Positions 1-10,690 of a stretch of 64,000 nt of DNA are shown here, in pieces. This DNA comes from Metopolophium dirhodum (taxonomy: Eukaryota > Arthropoda > Insecta > Hemiptera > Aphididae), in NCBI RefSeq assembly GCF_019925205.1, contig NC_083561.1, positions 10,167,217 to 10,231,216 of the forward strand. The letters are read 5' to 3'. Position 1 is the first letter of the stretch. Every line of letters begins with the position of its first letter. A model generated the notes under the pieces. That model searched no databases. It was given only the letters and a program-made list of their open reading frames with translations, and was not told the DNA's origin. A program made the position numbers and the translations under genes.

Positions 1-426
1 GGACCTACAGCACAAAGCCATTACCTATTAGTAATTAAATATTTGATTATTGTATTGGAGGTTGTGGTGAAGTTGCTCTTCACGTAATCCAAGATCAAAC
101 AAATAATTGAAAAAATAGAGGCTTTAACACCCTTAGTTTTTTTTATATATATTAAAATTGCACCTCTACGTATACAATATTCTAAAAAAAAATATATATA
201 AAAGCCTTTGCAAAATAAAATTAGGTAAGTATATTATTCTTTTGTTAAGATATTAAACCGATTTGTATTAAAATGAGCATCGTAATTTTTAAAGATACTT
301 CTAGAAAAACAATGAAAAGTGCCTAAATATGATGTTTAGGCCTACCTATTGGTTTGTGAATAATATAATATGATTTATAATGATGTAACAATAAAATTAA
401 TATTAATATAAACAATAACTGAATCA
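1..426. other. AT-rich non-genic sequence
   Basis: I see no gene here. The stretch is A/T-rich with short homopolymers. A GTAAGT word follows TTAG near position 226, but no acceptor or open frame goes with it. Confidence 0.6.
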
Positions 427-661
427 CTAACTGCAGAAAGAGGATAGGTCCATTTTATATAACTTTTCAGGTGCGACAAAAAACGAAATCATAACATGTC
501 CCTTTTCTGTAGTAAACTGAAATTTCCAAACACTATATTTAGCGTTGGATTGTTGGATTTGACTCTTTTCTGCAGTAAACGATGTATTTACTCGTTCTTA
601 ATGAAAAATGATAACAACATCGAAATTGATAAAAATGGACTTGTCCCTTTTCTGCAGTTAG
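427..661. mobile_element. MITE-like element with ~32-bp terminal inverted repeats
   Basis: The left arm (427-458) begins CTAACTGCAGAAAG and ends GTCCATTTTAT. The right arm (629-661), read as reverse complement, begins CTAACTGCAGAAAA and ends GTCCATTTTTAT. The arms differ at only a few positions over about 32 bp. The word TTTTCTGYAGTAAAC recurs twice inside (about 500 and 567), so the interior repeats parts of the terminus. There is no coding capacity over 235 bp, which fits a non-autonomous DNA transposon. I did not find a clear target-site duplication, so the superfamily is open. Confidence 0.65.
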
Positions 662-1011
662 CGATTTGACTATTATTAATTGAATAATTGTAACTGGAAA
701 TATGTTTTGTTATCATAAAATTATGAGTTTTATTCGTCGTTGAATAACCTCTTACCTAGTAGAAAAAGTACCGAATAAATTATTTGCCATTTAGTTTCCG
801 AATAAGGTATACACTTCCATCAAAAAAAAAAATTAATTTACAAATGTTTTTTATCTGGCGAATAACTAGTGTTATTAAACGAATACATTTGATTGAAAAT
901 TCGACCCTGAAAAATACTAATAACATTTATTTCGTAATTTAATTTAATTATTATAAAGTTCTTATAGTAATGTTTTACACAGTAAATGTAATAACATACC
1001 ATTAGTTTATT
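662..1011. other. AT-rich spacer
   Basis: I see no gene, repeat boundary or regulatory site in this stretch. Confidence 0.5.
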
Positions 1012-1284
1012 AATAATCAGTAATCATCTTCAAGGCGAATCCTGCAAGCCGTCATATTATATTTAAATTATATTTAAACTAGGCGTAACGAGATTTGTTG
1101 CTTCAATAGACCGAATACACAGTCGGAATGCATTCATATGTATAGTCAAAAGGCGTTGTGTGGAGTTTGAATTATGAGATATTATGATGTATACTATGTG
1201 AATTTCAATGTGAATCAAGCATTTATCAATGCGTTGGGAACAATGTTTTCCAATCAAACGGCTGTTAATAATAAATGGATACAC
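1012..1284 (-). pseudogene. Degraded LINE: end of reverse transcriptase domain
   Basis: The minus-strand frame from 1284 reads LTIHMNAFRLC, then RSIEATNLVTPSLNII. After a frameshift it continues LAGFALKMITDY (1014-1051). In I/R1-type non-LTR retrotransposons the RT C-terminus runs 'L..IHN.alRL..GAFRtSP..Sl..E....pL..RR..l.lk', and the pieces here follow that order. The G-A-F-R-T-S-P block is largely missing and the frame breaks once, so this is a relic. No promoter or 3' tail is recognisable. It may belong to the same broad clade as the RNase H relic at 62.3 kb. The assignment rests on motif memory. The alternative is a chance 73-codon frame, but continuation of the motif in a second frame argues against that. 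Confidence 0.5.
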
Positions 1285-1980
1285 TATACAGTAATTATTT
1301 TAACGGCAAATACTAGTTATTTCAAAAAGTGTTAACTTTTAATTTTTAGAAAAAGCTAAGAATATATAAATTCTACTATTTCACTTACAACAAACTAATA
1401 ATTTATTGTATTTGTACTTTTGGAAAGTTTTTAACAACAACTCCAAACTTTTAGATAGTTTTAAAAAAATAAGGCCAATAATATATGTTTACGTAGGTAA
1501 CTAATATACCACTACCTATTATAGTTAAGATATTGTGCACCTACAATTTTTAAATGAAGATTCTATTCACATTTTTCATAATTTTTTCTTTGGTCAGAGG
1601 TCTATATGGTACCTAAATATCTATTTCGACCACAGTCAAGTATTTAAGAAAAACATTAGATCGGAGACTTATATGGGCCCCTCACTTAAAACCCTAAAGA
1701 CTTCATTTAAATTATTGTCCACGCTTACTAAAAAAAATTCACAATAACAATATTTTTTAAATACATACACATCAACGCTAAATTTTTTATTTACAAATCC
1801 CTAGATAAACCCATCCGAACATAATATGGTCTTCAACTATAGAGTTGGTAATGCAAAAACATTCATCATCAACAAAATTCAATAATTAGTATCATTTTCA
1901 AATCTTCATCTTTGCCTCCATATCTACTTAACTCTTTACTAGACATATTATCCTTAAAACAAAAAGTAATGTAATTAAAA
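1285..1980. other. AT-rich spacer
   Basis: I see nothing supported here. A 70-codon plus-strand frame at 1535-1747 has AT-driven composition (Phe, Asn, Lys, Leu) and no recognisable motif. Confidence 0.5.
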
Positions 1981-1984
1981 AAAA

Positions 1985-2125
1985 ACTGAGGTTCATCGAA
2001 AATCTCAAAACAACTATATCTGCTGAATAATCAAAAGTAAAGAGAGGTGTTCCTATTTGAAACACAGAAGTTTGTATAGTTACAGGATCATCCTTAAGTG
2101 ATACAAAAAAATCTCAAGTATTCGT
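1985..2125 (+). repeat. Dispersed repeat, copy 1 of 2 (partner at 48.2 kb)
   Basis: This copy shares an ordered series of words with 48200-48335 on the same strand: ATCT-CT-AATAAT, then AGTA-G-G-GG-T, then ACAGAAGTTTGTAT, then TCCTTAAGTG, then TACAAAAA-ATCTCAA. The copies are diverged but collinear over about 130 bp. There is no open frame. About 90 bp downstream is CACCCTGTATA, the reverse of a TACAGGGTG-type transposon terminus, so this may be the end of a DNA transposon. Confidence 0.6.
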
Positions 2126-2340
2126 AAATGTAGTCTTCATGTATGTTTACAAAGTCTGAAAATCAGAATTTGAATATATGCATAATTTAAACATAAAATA
2201 GGGCAAGCATGTTTAAAAAATCACCCTGTATACCATGCAATATAAGAATATAGTTTTTTTATTTTAACAGAAAATTTACAATCTATAACATATGTAAAAT
2301 AAGCAAATAGGATAATTACGGAAAATATTTACAAGATGAT

Positions 2341-2750
2341 TTAGTATGAAGAGGGAGGCTGTCCAGTGACCGAACCCTCATGCGTCATTGGGGTTAGGGT
2401 TTTAGTAAATCCCTGCACCAACGTATTTTTAAACCGACGGGTGGGATTATTAGGTGGGTTTGCTTCGCCTTGATTGGCTATTAGGAGGTTGGTGTGGGTG
2501 GCTAGTTTGGAGTGGAATTATTTGTTGTGTTTGGATGCAACTGTGGTAACGGTTTCAATTTTGAGGTCGTTGTGGAGTGAGTTGTTAGAACCATACTAGG
2601 GTGTAGAAGTTAGTAAACGGAGAGTAATTTATTGAAATGCTTGTATTGTTTTTGTTTGGGATGGTTTGGCACAGCCCTATATCTGTATTCTGTAAGCCCA
2701 GATGATCTTACGAATATAGTAAACAACATAAAGATATTTTTACTATAGGT
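2341..2750 (-). pseudogene. Degraded Jockey-type LINE: RT C-terminal region
   Basis: One minus-strand frame from about 2745 to the stop at 2341 reads IRKIIWAYRIQI, GCAKPSQTKTIQAFQ, ITLRLLTSTP, SNNSLHNDLKIETV and FHSKLATHTNLLIANQ, with four internal stops. This is the order of the Jockey-clade RT C-terminus: 'YK.i..P...Y.iqlWG.A..S....IQ.fQn..LR....aPwYvsN..lH.DL.i..V', then 'fh.rL..H.N.L' and a final basic segment (here NPTRRFKN). The stops at 'WG' and 'PWY' are TAG codons consistent with decayed Trp. Upstream RT is absent, as expected for a 5'-truncated insertion. A second relic of the same kind lies at 33.2 kb. Confidence 0.75.
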
Positions 2751-5427
2751 GGGTATAATATAATTGTCTCCTTTTTTTATTCCGTCCCTTGCACGCAACC
2801 ATTTGAGTCATGTGAGTAAATATAAATCATCTAATTGAAAATCTACATAGAATAGTATACAAAATGACCTAAGGTATCTTGTATCGATTTAAATATTTAA
2901 TATTTCTGTGAGTATAATATACGAGTAAGTCAAATAACAAAACAATTTACTGCAGACCGCACCTGCAGTTATGCGCCGAAGAGGTAGATACTTGGGTACC
3001 TACTGCAATAATTATTTTATTGTGGTAACAGTTAACTATAAAACAATTTTTTATTTGTTTTGCAAAATAAATGAATCGTCAAATATTAAAAATTATGTTT
3101 TAATTTCTAGTTATTATCTTTATTACCTACGTACAAGTTTACTATTATAATTTAACAGTGAAAAAAGTGTTATTATGATTGTGATAGGATATTTTAACCG
3201 GTATTTGATACTTGCTAGCTATAATTTTTTACCCACATATACTAAAATCATAAATGCATGTTTGTTTATTTCTGCTGACAATTGGTCTACCATAAGAAAA
3301 CAAGTTACTTATTACTGTTCACTGATTTAGAATTTAATATATTTTTTAATATTTTTCTATTTTTCTATTTTGAACACCATTAAACCAAATATTAAATAGG
3401 TAACGAATTAAAAAAAATTTGAATAATGTAAGAGTTAGCATTTCTTACAGACAACGAAGTGCACTTGGTCAGCAAGGTAGTATTATATAATTAATATAAT
3501 AATTATATAAACAATTTAATTTCATATACTACCTAGCTGTTACATTAACTTACAAGCAAATACTGAAGTACCTAATAGTAGAACGTTGTGATTGTGTGAA
3601 TAGGTTCATATAATATTCAGAGTGTGCATAGCTTAAAATTAATCTAAATATTTTGAAAACGTGTTGTGTACTTGGGTATAGTGAACACTAATATACGTAA
3701 TGGAAAAAAGTTTCAAGTCCTTTAACTATTATTTTTTGAGTTACTCAATAATATGGGTAGCTAAAATCGTTATTTTCATTTGAATATCCAATTTCCTTAA
3801 CATTTTAACTTCAAACGCTCGTAAAAATTGAATGTGGATTCACGCTAAACGTTATTTTAAATTTCACTTAGAACATTTTTTGAGGTACCATGTATTAAAT
3901 ATTCAAGTTCTTTGGTTGAGTATAAAGATTTTTATAAACGTTTATAGAAAAAAACACTTGAAAACGTCCAAAATTTCAAATATCTAAAAAAGAGGCAAAG
4001 TATTTTGAAAATTATACTATGTCTAGAAAAGCTAACATAAATATTTATTGAAAAAGCATCTATTAGTATCTATATTATATAGTTATTTATTTTTAAATTA
4101 AAGAAAAAAAAATGGACTTTTCAAAAATTTATTTTCTTCTGACTATTGAGAAATGAGCGGAGAATTTTTATTCTTGACACCCCTTTCGTCAAACTACTGT
4201 TTAGATCAGATTTGATACCAGATACCATTTTCAAATTTGAATATTTATGCCTTTTTCTAATATAAAACAGCGTATGATATAAAAAAATAAATCGTTGTAA
4301 AACCAACACATTCTTTACTCCACTAAAAGTTATTTTTAACATTGTAATTTGAAAGGCTGTTATGGATTTTTAATGTCGTAGATAAACCCAGACTGAGGTA
4401 ACAATAACATGTTGTTAGATTTTATCGAATGTTAACCGTCTAAATTTGTGAGTTGATTAAAGTGTAATGTATTCTGGTGTAATAACATACTCGTGCTCAT
4501 AAATAATAAATATAATGTTTAAATTGAAAATAAAAAATATCCTATTTTAGAGGTGGAATAGTTACGAAACAATCCCTGTTTTGTACTTCATCTAAAATCT
4601 AAAAATTCATTTTAACTTATCAGTGAAAACAACTGAAAAATAATTGTTTGTTGTAGAAAATGTACTGTGGAATTTCATATTCATATACCATGCTAAAGAT
4701 AATACAAAAACCCATTTACTATTTAAAACAGTGAAATTATTTTATAAGCTAACATGCCTTAATAGCGGTTAAAATATAAATAGTTGTACATATGTGTGTA
4801 TTATATTTATCTGTTTGATCAACTTTTAAATTTTAACATTAAAGTATTAAACAAAGTAGGTACTTGGACTAATAACATGTTATGCATTTGTTAAATTTTA
4901 AAATATATATTCTTAAAGATTGATATTTTCGAATATATGTATTTTAATCATTACATATTATTATTATTATTATTTTTTTATGAATAATTCAAGTAGCTTA
5001 TCACTGAAAATATAAACTTTTTTTCCATAAAAACGTATAAACAGGCATTTATGCCTAATTATTTAATATGTATGTAATACATTGCAATTTATAAATATTT
5101 AAATAAAAATGATTTTCTAGTAAAATTTTTAAATATTTGTATTTGTCCTCAAGTCTATTTGTTTAGTACACATGCAATGTGCCAAATCAATTCTATTATA
5201 ATATTATATTACATAAATAACGATTACATTGTTTTAGCTATGTTGAATGATGAGTAAATTATATTTTCGAAAAAAAAATATATGTGATCAGAAAATCAAT
5301 AATTATTTTTTATTTTTCTGTTACAACTGATAATGGTACCTACAATAATCACGTTACATAGTATCATATATACAATTAATTAATTGATGTAAAAAAGTTT
5401 ATAATATAAATTATGTTTTTTTTTTAG
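2751..5427. other. AT-rich non-genic sequence
   Basis: I see no supported gene. GC is slightly higher at 2950-3000 and around 4130-4240. The 73-codon minus frame at 4121-4342 has no recognisable motif. Low-complexity TTA repeats occur near 4960. Confidence 0.5.
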
Positions 5428-5461
5428 GAACATTAAACTCTGTAGTTTCAAATCGATATAG
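5428..5461 (+). CDS. Candidate 34-nt microexon
   Basis: A ten-T tract ending in TTTTTAG directly precedes GAACATTAAACTC. The 34-nt stretch ends ATAG and is followed by the good donor GTAAGATT. One frame is open through it (two leading bases, then TLNSVVSNRY, then trailing AG). Joined to the exon candidate at 34900-34947, the trailing AG plus the first A makes Arg and both frames stay open. I recognise no protein. GGTA words are frequent in this genome, so a chance acceptor-donor pair is quite possible. Confidence 0.25.
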
Positions 5462-7520
5462 GTAAGATTTATTTAACTTTTTTTTAATGTTTGAATATGA
5501 CTCATACAAGTGTAGAATTTTCTTTATTAAAAAGCAAAAAATAATTTGATGTATGCACTTAATCTATTTGTATTAGCTATATGTGTTAAAACTATTAGAG
5601 TATGGGGATTTATCGATTCCACCGAACCATCAAGTTTGGAAAAATGGTATCTATGTATCGACTTCGCTGTTACAACCTACTGTTCATCTCATATCGATTC
5701 TGCCTAGTTTTGTTTTTATAAAAAAGTATAGTAAAATTAGTAAAATTTACCCACAATTTATATTTCACTGATTTGACAAAATAAATAATTTATAACACAA
5801 GTTTCAACGTTTAATTTATCAATGTATAATATTATGTGTCAATTTAGTGTATTATTTATTTTGTATACCTATATACTATATGTTATGATATAAGAACGTT
5901 ATATAACGAATTTAGAATATATTTAGGTATAATTAATTTAAAAAAAATATATATGTATAAGCAATCCAATAAGTTGCTAATAAGAAATAATTCAATATTA
6001 TATTGATTCATATGATATATTGGTACGTTCTACAAAAAAACCAACTACTAACATTTTAGATTATAATATTAATGTTAAACATTTATAATACATTACATTA
6101 AATTTAAAACTTGGCGGAATCAATAGCAGGTAAATTTGATACATAATCGGGGGAATCGATTTTTATAAACCATTTTTATCTTCTTTTTTTTTTTTATAGA
6201 AAACATATTATTTTAGTAATACCATAATCCAAAGTAGTGATAGAGAAAAGTAGAGTAGTGGAGCCATAATATATTTTATCAGTTTTGAAGAATTATAGAC
6301 CCGCCAACCCACGATCAAAAAACAAATTATATTACGTTAAGTAACATACCAATAGGTAATGCACTTTGTTCGTAACAAGTTTTTTTTTCAATTCGTAGAT
6401 TGCATGGTTTAATAATTAAATGTTTCTCCTCTCCACTCTAATACGTTATAGGTTATAACTCATAATTATCAGTATCAATAACAAGGTTGAGTACTTTTGT
6501 AACGAAAAAACATATGTATTCTACTTTAATTCCTTAGTAGTATAGCCATCACCCGATCTACGATTATACCTAATATTGAATATAGTGTTCGGCGTCACTT
6601 TGCCTTCATAATATTACTAAGCTAATACGTTTGAAGATAAATAAATATACGAATATAATACAATATAGTAGATCAGTGGATGTGTGGGACTATAATCACT
6701 TTATAGGAATTTTATTAGTAACCACCTACGGTTCTGTCTATCATAAATTTCGGGAACATTAAATTGACATTCGTTACCTACGTAACATTTTTTTCAATAT
6801 GGTTTTATGCTTCGAAAAAACAAAACTTAGAAGTGTAGCTACGAGGTAACTATATCATTTGTATAAGGTAAAAAATAATATTAATAGATTATGTTTTATT
6901 ATGATTTACGATATGTAATTAAAAATATTATTATATTATTAATTTGTATTATTTGTATAATAGTATAATATAATTTATATTTTATAAAAAAAGTTAAAAA
7001 CAATGATTGGAATATCATTCAAATTATATGTATATTTTTAGTAGAGAATGACTACGCGCAGGTCAGTACTGACATTTCAATTTCATAAAATAGAATTTGT
7101 ATGAATACTGAATAACTTGTTGAATGATTAAAGATTTTTTTTATCTGCCAATAATATTTTTTGTATTTAGGTTAAATAAACAACTAAAGTCTTAACATAT
7201 TTTTGTTGTTGTTAAAATAGAATTTGTTAAATTTCAAAGATGAATCTAACAAACTATAAATCATTGATGATTATATTATAATATAAGTACCTACTACAGA
7301 ATACAGAAATTACAAATAAGGAGAACTCGAGTTTTATAAATTAAAATATTTATCACAATTATTATTTATTGAATAATTTTAACTAGGTATCATTAACGTT
7401 TAGTTTTTTAATACGAAGACATGAAGTATTATTATTAAATTATTATAATAAGCACATTTTACTACGGCACGTTTTTTTTTAAAGCAAATATTTTATGGCA
7501 TCATATTTTTTTTTTTTAAC
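5462..7520. other. AT-rich non-genic sequence
   Basis: I see nothing supported. The 62-codon frame at 5583-5771 is not recognisable. There are long T tracts around 6185 and 6380 but no matching donor. Confidence 0.5.
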
Positions 7521-7806
7521 GTAATTTTAATATTTTTTTTTTTATTGATCGTGAAGCCCGGCAACTATGGCCATTAGCTGTTTTGTTTTTGTTTGTAGGG
7601 GAGGTTACTGTAGGTGTAACACGTGTGTGTAGTTCTAGCAGATTTTTTAGTGGGCACCCGTGGGTATCTGCCATGCCCGGGTGGGGGATGGCGGCACTTA
7701 TCTCCGGACACCGTTACTTGCCCGAAGAAAATGCCGCCCATGAACCGAGGTTTGAACCAGCGTCGGTGTGCGTCGCTCGGCCACTCCGTCCCCCAGTAAT
7801 TTTAAT
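7521..7806 (-). mobile_element. tRNA-derived SINE (minus strand) with 11-bp target duplication
   Basis: The body is 7532-7795. Read on the minus strand it starts GGGGGACGGAGTGGCCGAGCG, a Ser/Leu-type tRNA head, and ends in an A-rich tail (plus-strand T run at 7532-7543). It is flanked by a perfect direct repeat GTAATTTTAAT at 7521-7531 and 7796-7806, the mark of target-primed insertion. The tRNA-unrelated middle shares CTTCGGGCAAGT, CGGTGTCCGG, GGGTGCC and ACTAAAAAATCTGC with the plus-strand copy at 13.35 kb. Compared with that copy it lacks 12 bases after the A box, between two GCG triplets. The 97-codon frame at 7583-7876 is only a passage through this element. Confidence 0.88.
7749..7783 (-). 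promoter_or_regulatory. Pol III internal promoter of the SINE (A and B boxes)
   Basis: The A box TGGCCGAGCG is at 7774-7783 and the B box GGTTCAAACC at 7749-7758, both on the minus strand. They match the TRGYNNANNGG and GGTTCRANNCC forms. The spacing is short because of the 12-base deletion noted for this copy. Confidence 0.8.
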
Positions 7807-8005
7807 TAATGTTTACACTATTGATAAACTGAATTTTATATTATTACTTATTGCAGTTGAATCACATATTAAATGAAAAAAAATCTAAATATATAGAATT
7901 CATGTAATACATTAAAAACGATTCTGTGCGAAACTTGTCTTAGCTATACTCAATATTGATTAAATTTAGTTATATCCATTTTCTTACATTTTTTTTTTGT
8001 ATCAG

Positions 8006-8090
8006 TATTTTGCTATGCTTCGATGGACTTCTGATAAATTGAAAAAAATCACCCGTCTAAAGTCAAATATGTGTACCATTTACAATGGAG
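8006..8090 (+). CDS. Candidate internal exon, unrecognised
   Basis: A strong polypyrimidine tract (ten T, then GTATCAG) precedes an open frame YFAMLRWTSDKLKKITRLKS that continues to ACAATGGAG, followed by GTAATA at 8091. The frame runs to a stop at 8111-8113 if unspliced. Residue use is less AT-driven than the surroundings. A random acceptor followed by about 35 open codons is not rare in 64 kb, and the donor is only moderate. No family is recognised. Confidence 0.2.
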
Positions 8091-8499
8091 GTAATACCGA
8101 TGGACTACATTAAACTGTTTAAGCTTTTTTATTGACGGAAACGCGTAAACAAAAGTATACACAAATTATTATGTGACACGTAGGTACGTGTATATTGTCA
8201 AAATACATTGGTTTGCTAACAATTCAAAAAATAGTTGCGAGATTTAAGTTATAATCCATTACAATTTTATAATTGTACGCATATTGAATAATATGTTGTA
8301 TATTACTACCTAATATTTTTGCATAATTATTGCATTCACAAAATATTCAATATTATTATGATTTAGAATATTAACGAGTTTACGTTTGGGAGAGCACTAT
8401 ATATTATTATGTCTTACGTTATTTTTTTGTATAAATATTTAAAAACGTTGTCTTCATTGCAGTACCGAATTGTATCCATTTATTTGATGATTAATAGAA

Positions 8500-8785
8500 T
8501 ACGACGAGAAAATGTAGAGTTTTTGGCGTTTCGTCACAACTGCCGATGGGCGTAAACTGGGGTGTGATGCAAGATTAATTGTGTTGTCGAGTATTTTTCG
8601 AGTCTCGGAAACTAATAAATAAATAAGACCCTCCAGTCACCGCACGTGATGAGTTTTGGATCGCATCCAAACTGTCAAATGCCCACCTATCCTTCCGTGC
8701 CCTAAATAATATATCAAAAACTGCTCAACTAACAATATACTTACCGCTGCGCTGGTACAAAATTATTGATCTCCACTAATAATAT
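8500..8785 (+). other. GC-richer patch with a short A/C-rich open frame
   Basis: This patch is richer in G and C than its flanks. A plus-strand frame with no ATG start runs about 8629-8781 and reads DPPVTARDEFWIASKLSNA, then HLSFRALNNISKTAQLTIY, to a stop. A/C-rich composition without low-complexity residues resembles decayed retrotransposon coding sequence, but no motif is recognisable. CTTACCGC at 8739 would be a donor on the minus strand. Confidence 0.2.
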
Positions 8786-9367
8786 ATTTGTAAATTGAAT
8801 TATGTTCTATCAAGTCATAAGTAGGTCTGATAGTAGTCAATAAATTGTATTTTTTCAATGTCTTCGAGTTGTTTTTTCTCATCTATTTGAAGCGTAGGTA
8901 CTAGGTACTGAGAATTTGTTTTGAATTAAAACTTATTACAAACGATTTAAAAATTAAAGGAAAATACTAAATAGGAAATACCTTGTAATTACGATAAATT
9001 GTAATTTTGTTAAAATATAGTTAGTTAGGTAATACATTTTTATAATTTGTTTAAAATAATTATAATGTGCCAAACAAATTGTTTTAATAAAATCATTCAT
9101 TAAAATAATGTTCGTTTTTTTTTTAGCTGGTAAACGTTAGAACCATTGGTATTTATGTAAAACAGTCTAATTTATAAACACAGTTTTTGTTATAAACTTG
9201 TAAATTGTAAGTTTGTAACGATCAGTGTAAGTTGGGTTCATTTGTTTTTGGCCACTTTTATTTTGTATTTTTTCGTTTCCGTGCAATATAATATTAGAAA
9301 AATAATCGTTCGGGTCTCGCGCGAAAATTCTACGGAACCACCTCCCGCACACCAACCATTACATATA

Positions 9368-9386
9368 CCCCCCCCCCCCCCCCCCC
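9368..9386 (+). repeat. C19 homopolymer
   Basis: Nineteen consecutive C in an AT-rich region. This is one of five G/C homopolymers of 13 or more bases in the window and has i-motif or G-quadruplex potential. Confidence 0.95.
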
Positions 9387-9429
9387 ACATTGCACAATCA
9401 CATTTTAACTATTAATTTTATATAATTAT

Positions 9430-9570
9430 TGTTTCGGCTTACCACTAAGTTTCCGATGGACGACCTCAGCTCATGACGCCCAGTTGTAGCCTCGTGATCA
9501 CTTGCTCCGCATTCATTTCGCCGTCAACGAAAAAACAACGGCCGGACATATAGTTCCCTATTATAATATT
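9430..9570 (-). other. GC-rich patch with possible minus-strand leader
   Basis: Read on the minus strand, this patch contains a short ATG frame MNAEQVITRLQLGVMS ending in a stop, then ACTTAGTG followed by the donor-like GTAAGC (about 9441). A leader exon with an upstream ORF is possible. No TATA-initiator pair is clear, so support is weak. Confidence 0.15.
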
Positions 9571-9888
9571 ATAGTTTATAACTTGTGTGTCAAGTCGATA
9601 ATATTTTTTTCACTGATTTAAGTTAAGTTAATAGCCGTTTTTTTGGAAGGTTATATTACTATTTTTTTTTTAAAATTCAATTAAGTTAAGAGTTATATAA
9701 AAAACAACAATTAACTTACTAAGTTAAGAGTGTCGGTGCTTGTTTTTTCCAATTTTCTGCAATTCTATATAATTTGAAAATTATATTTTACATTAAAGTT
9801 GCTACCATAATATTATAATACTTTTCCACTAATCTACTGCCTGATACCTATTTAGAGGAGGGGGGAGGGGTTCTTAGGTGTATTTTAT

Positions 9889-10250
9889 CTACAAAAATTA
9901 CTTCACAGGAAAAACTCTCACGCCTCGTTGATATGTCAAATTTTGATATTTTTTTTTTATTAGAAAGTTAAGAGTTTTTTTCAGGTTAGATCTAAACCCA
10001 AGATTTCACTTTCCTCAAAATAGTGCTAAATATAATACTTTGAAAAATAAACAATACTGTGCAATATTCAAATTCATATTTTAGCTTCTATATAATTATA
10101 GTTTGAAAATCGGGCTTTGATCCTCAAAATTTTCTTTTATTTTAAATGATAAAAAAATTAACGAAATCTGACTATTCTATAGGGCATGGGAATTGTTCCT
10201 GTAAGACATGTTTTTGTATTAAAAACGCACCGGCTCCGACGTCCTTAATG
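9889..10250 (+). repeat. Dispersed repeat, copy A of 2 (partner at 40.0 kb)
   Basis: This copy shares CAGGAAAAACTC, CACGCCTCGT, CAGATTTCA-like words, GACTATTCTA, ATTGTTC-TCCTGT, CATGTTTTTGTA and GGCTCCGA with 40010-40440, in the same order and orientation. Its interior holds a weak inverted pair (about 9967-10005 and 10105-10135) at the place where copy B has a clear one. There is no coding frame. It is probably a non-autonomous element. Confidence 0.65.
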
Positions 10251-10623
10251 TAATTTATTTTTATTTTTAATGATATATAAATGCATAGTTTAAACATAAT
10301 GACCGTAAAGTATTATAAATAAATACATTTATTTCATTAAACAACCGTTAGTTACAACAAGCAGTGTAAAATTTAGAATTTAATTAATTATAAATATATA
10401 AATTTAATTATTAATTTTCTATTATACGTCATCAATAATAATTGCGTTATTATTTAACTATTAATCATAATAAATAATCATGATTTGGATTTCATTCGAA
10501 AGAACTGGGAAATTTACTAAGTCAGCTAACGGCAAATATCAATACAAATCAATTAACTAAGTTAAAAGTTAAGTTAATAAAAAGTAAATACAGACAAGTT
10601 AAGTTAAGAAGTTAAAACTAACT

Positions 10624-10690
10624 TTAACTCGTTTATGCCCAGTATACTGGGTAATACTTTCTTACAAATTGTTATACTAAATTTCCATCA
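10624..10690 (+). mobile_element. Possible piggyBac-type terminus (TTAA flank)
   Basis: TTAA at 10624-10627 is followed by CTCGTTTATGCCC and then the perfect palindrome CCCAGTATACTGGG (10638-10651). The first bases resemble the TTAA-preceded ends at 12273 and 49342. No opposite end was found. Confidence 0.3.

Noticed and set aside
4121..4342. 73-codon minus ORF
   Set aside because: Composition follows local AT content and no motif or splice signal supports it.
7583..7876. 97-codon plus-strand ORF with a fairly complex protein
   Set aside because: It is the antisense reading of the SINE at 7532-7795.
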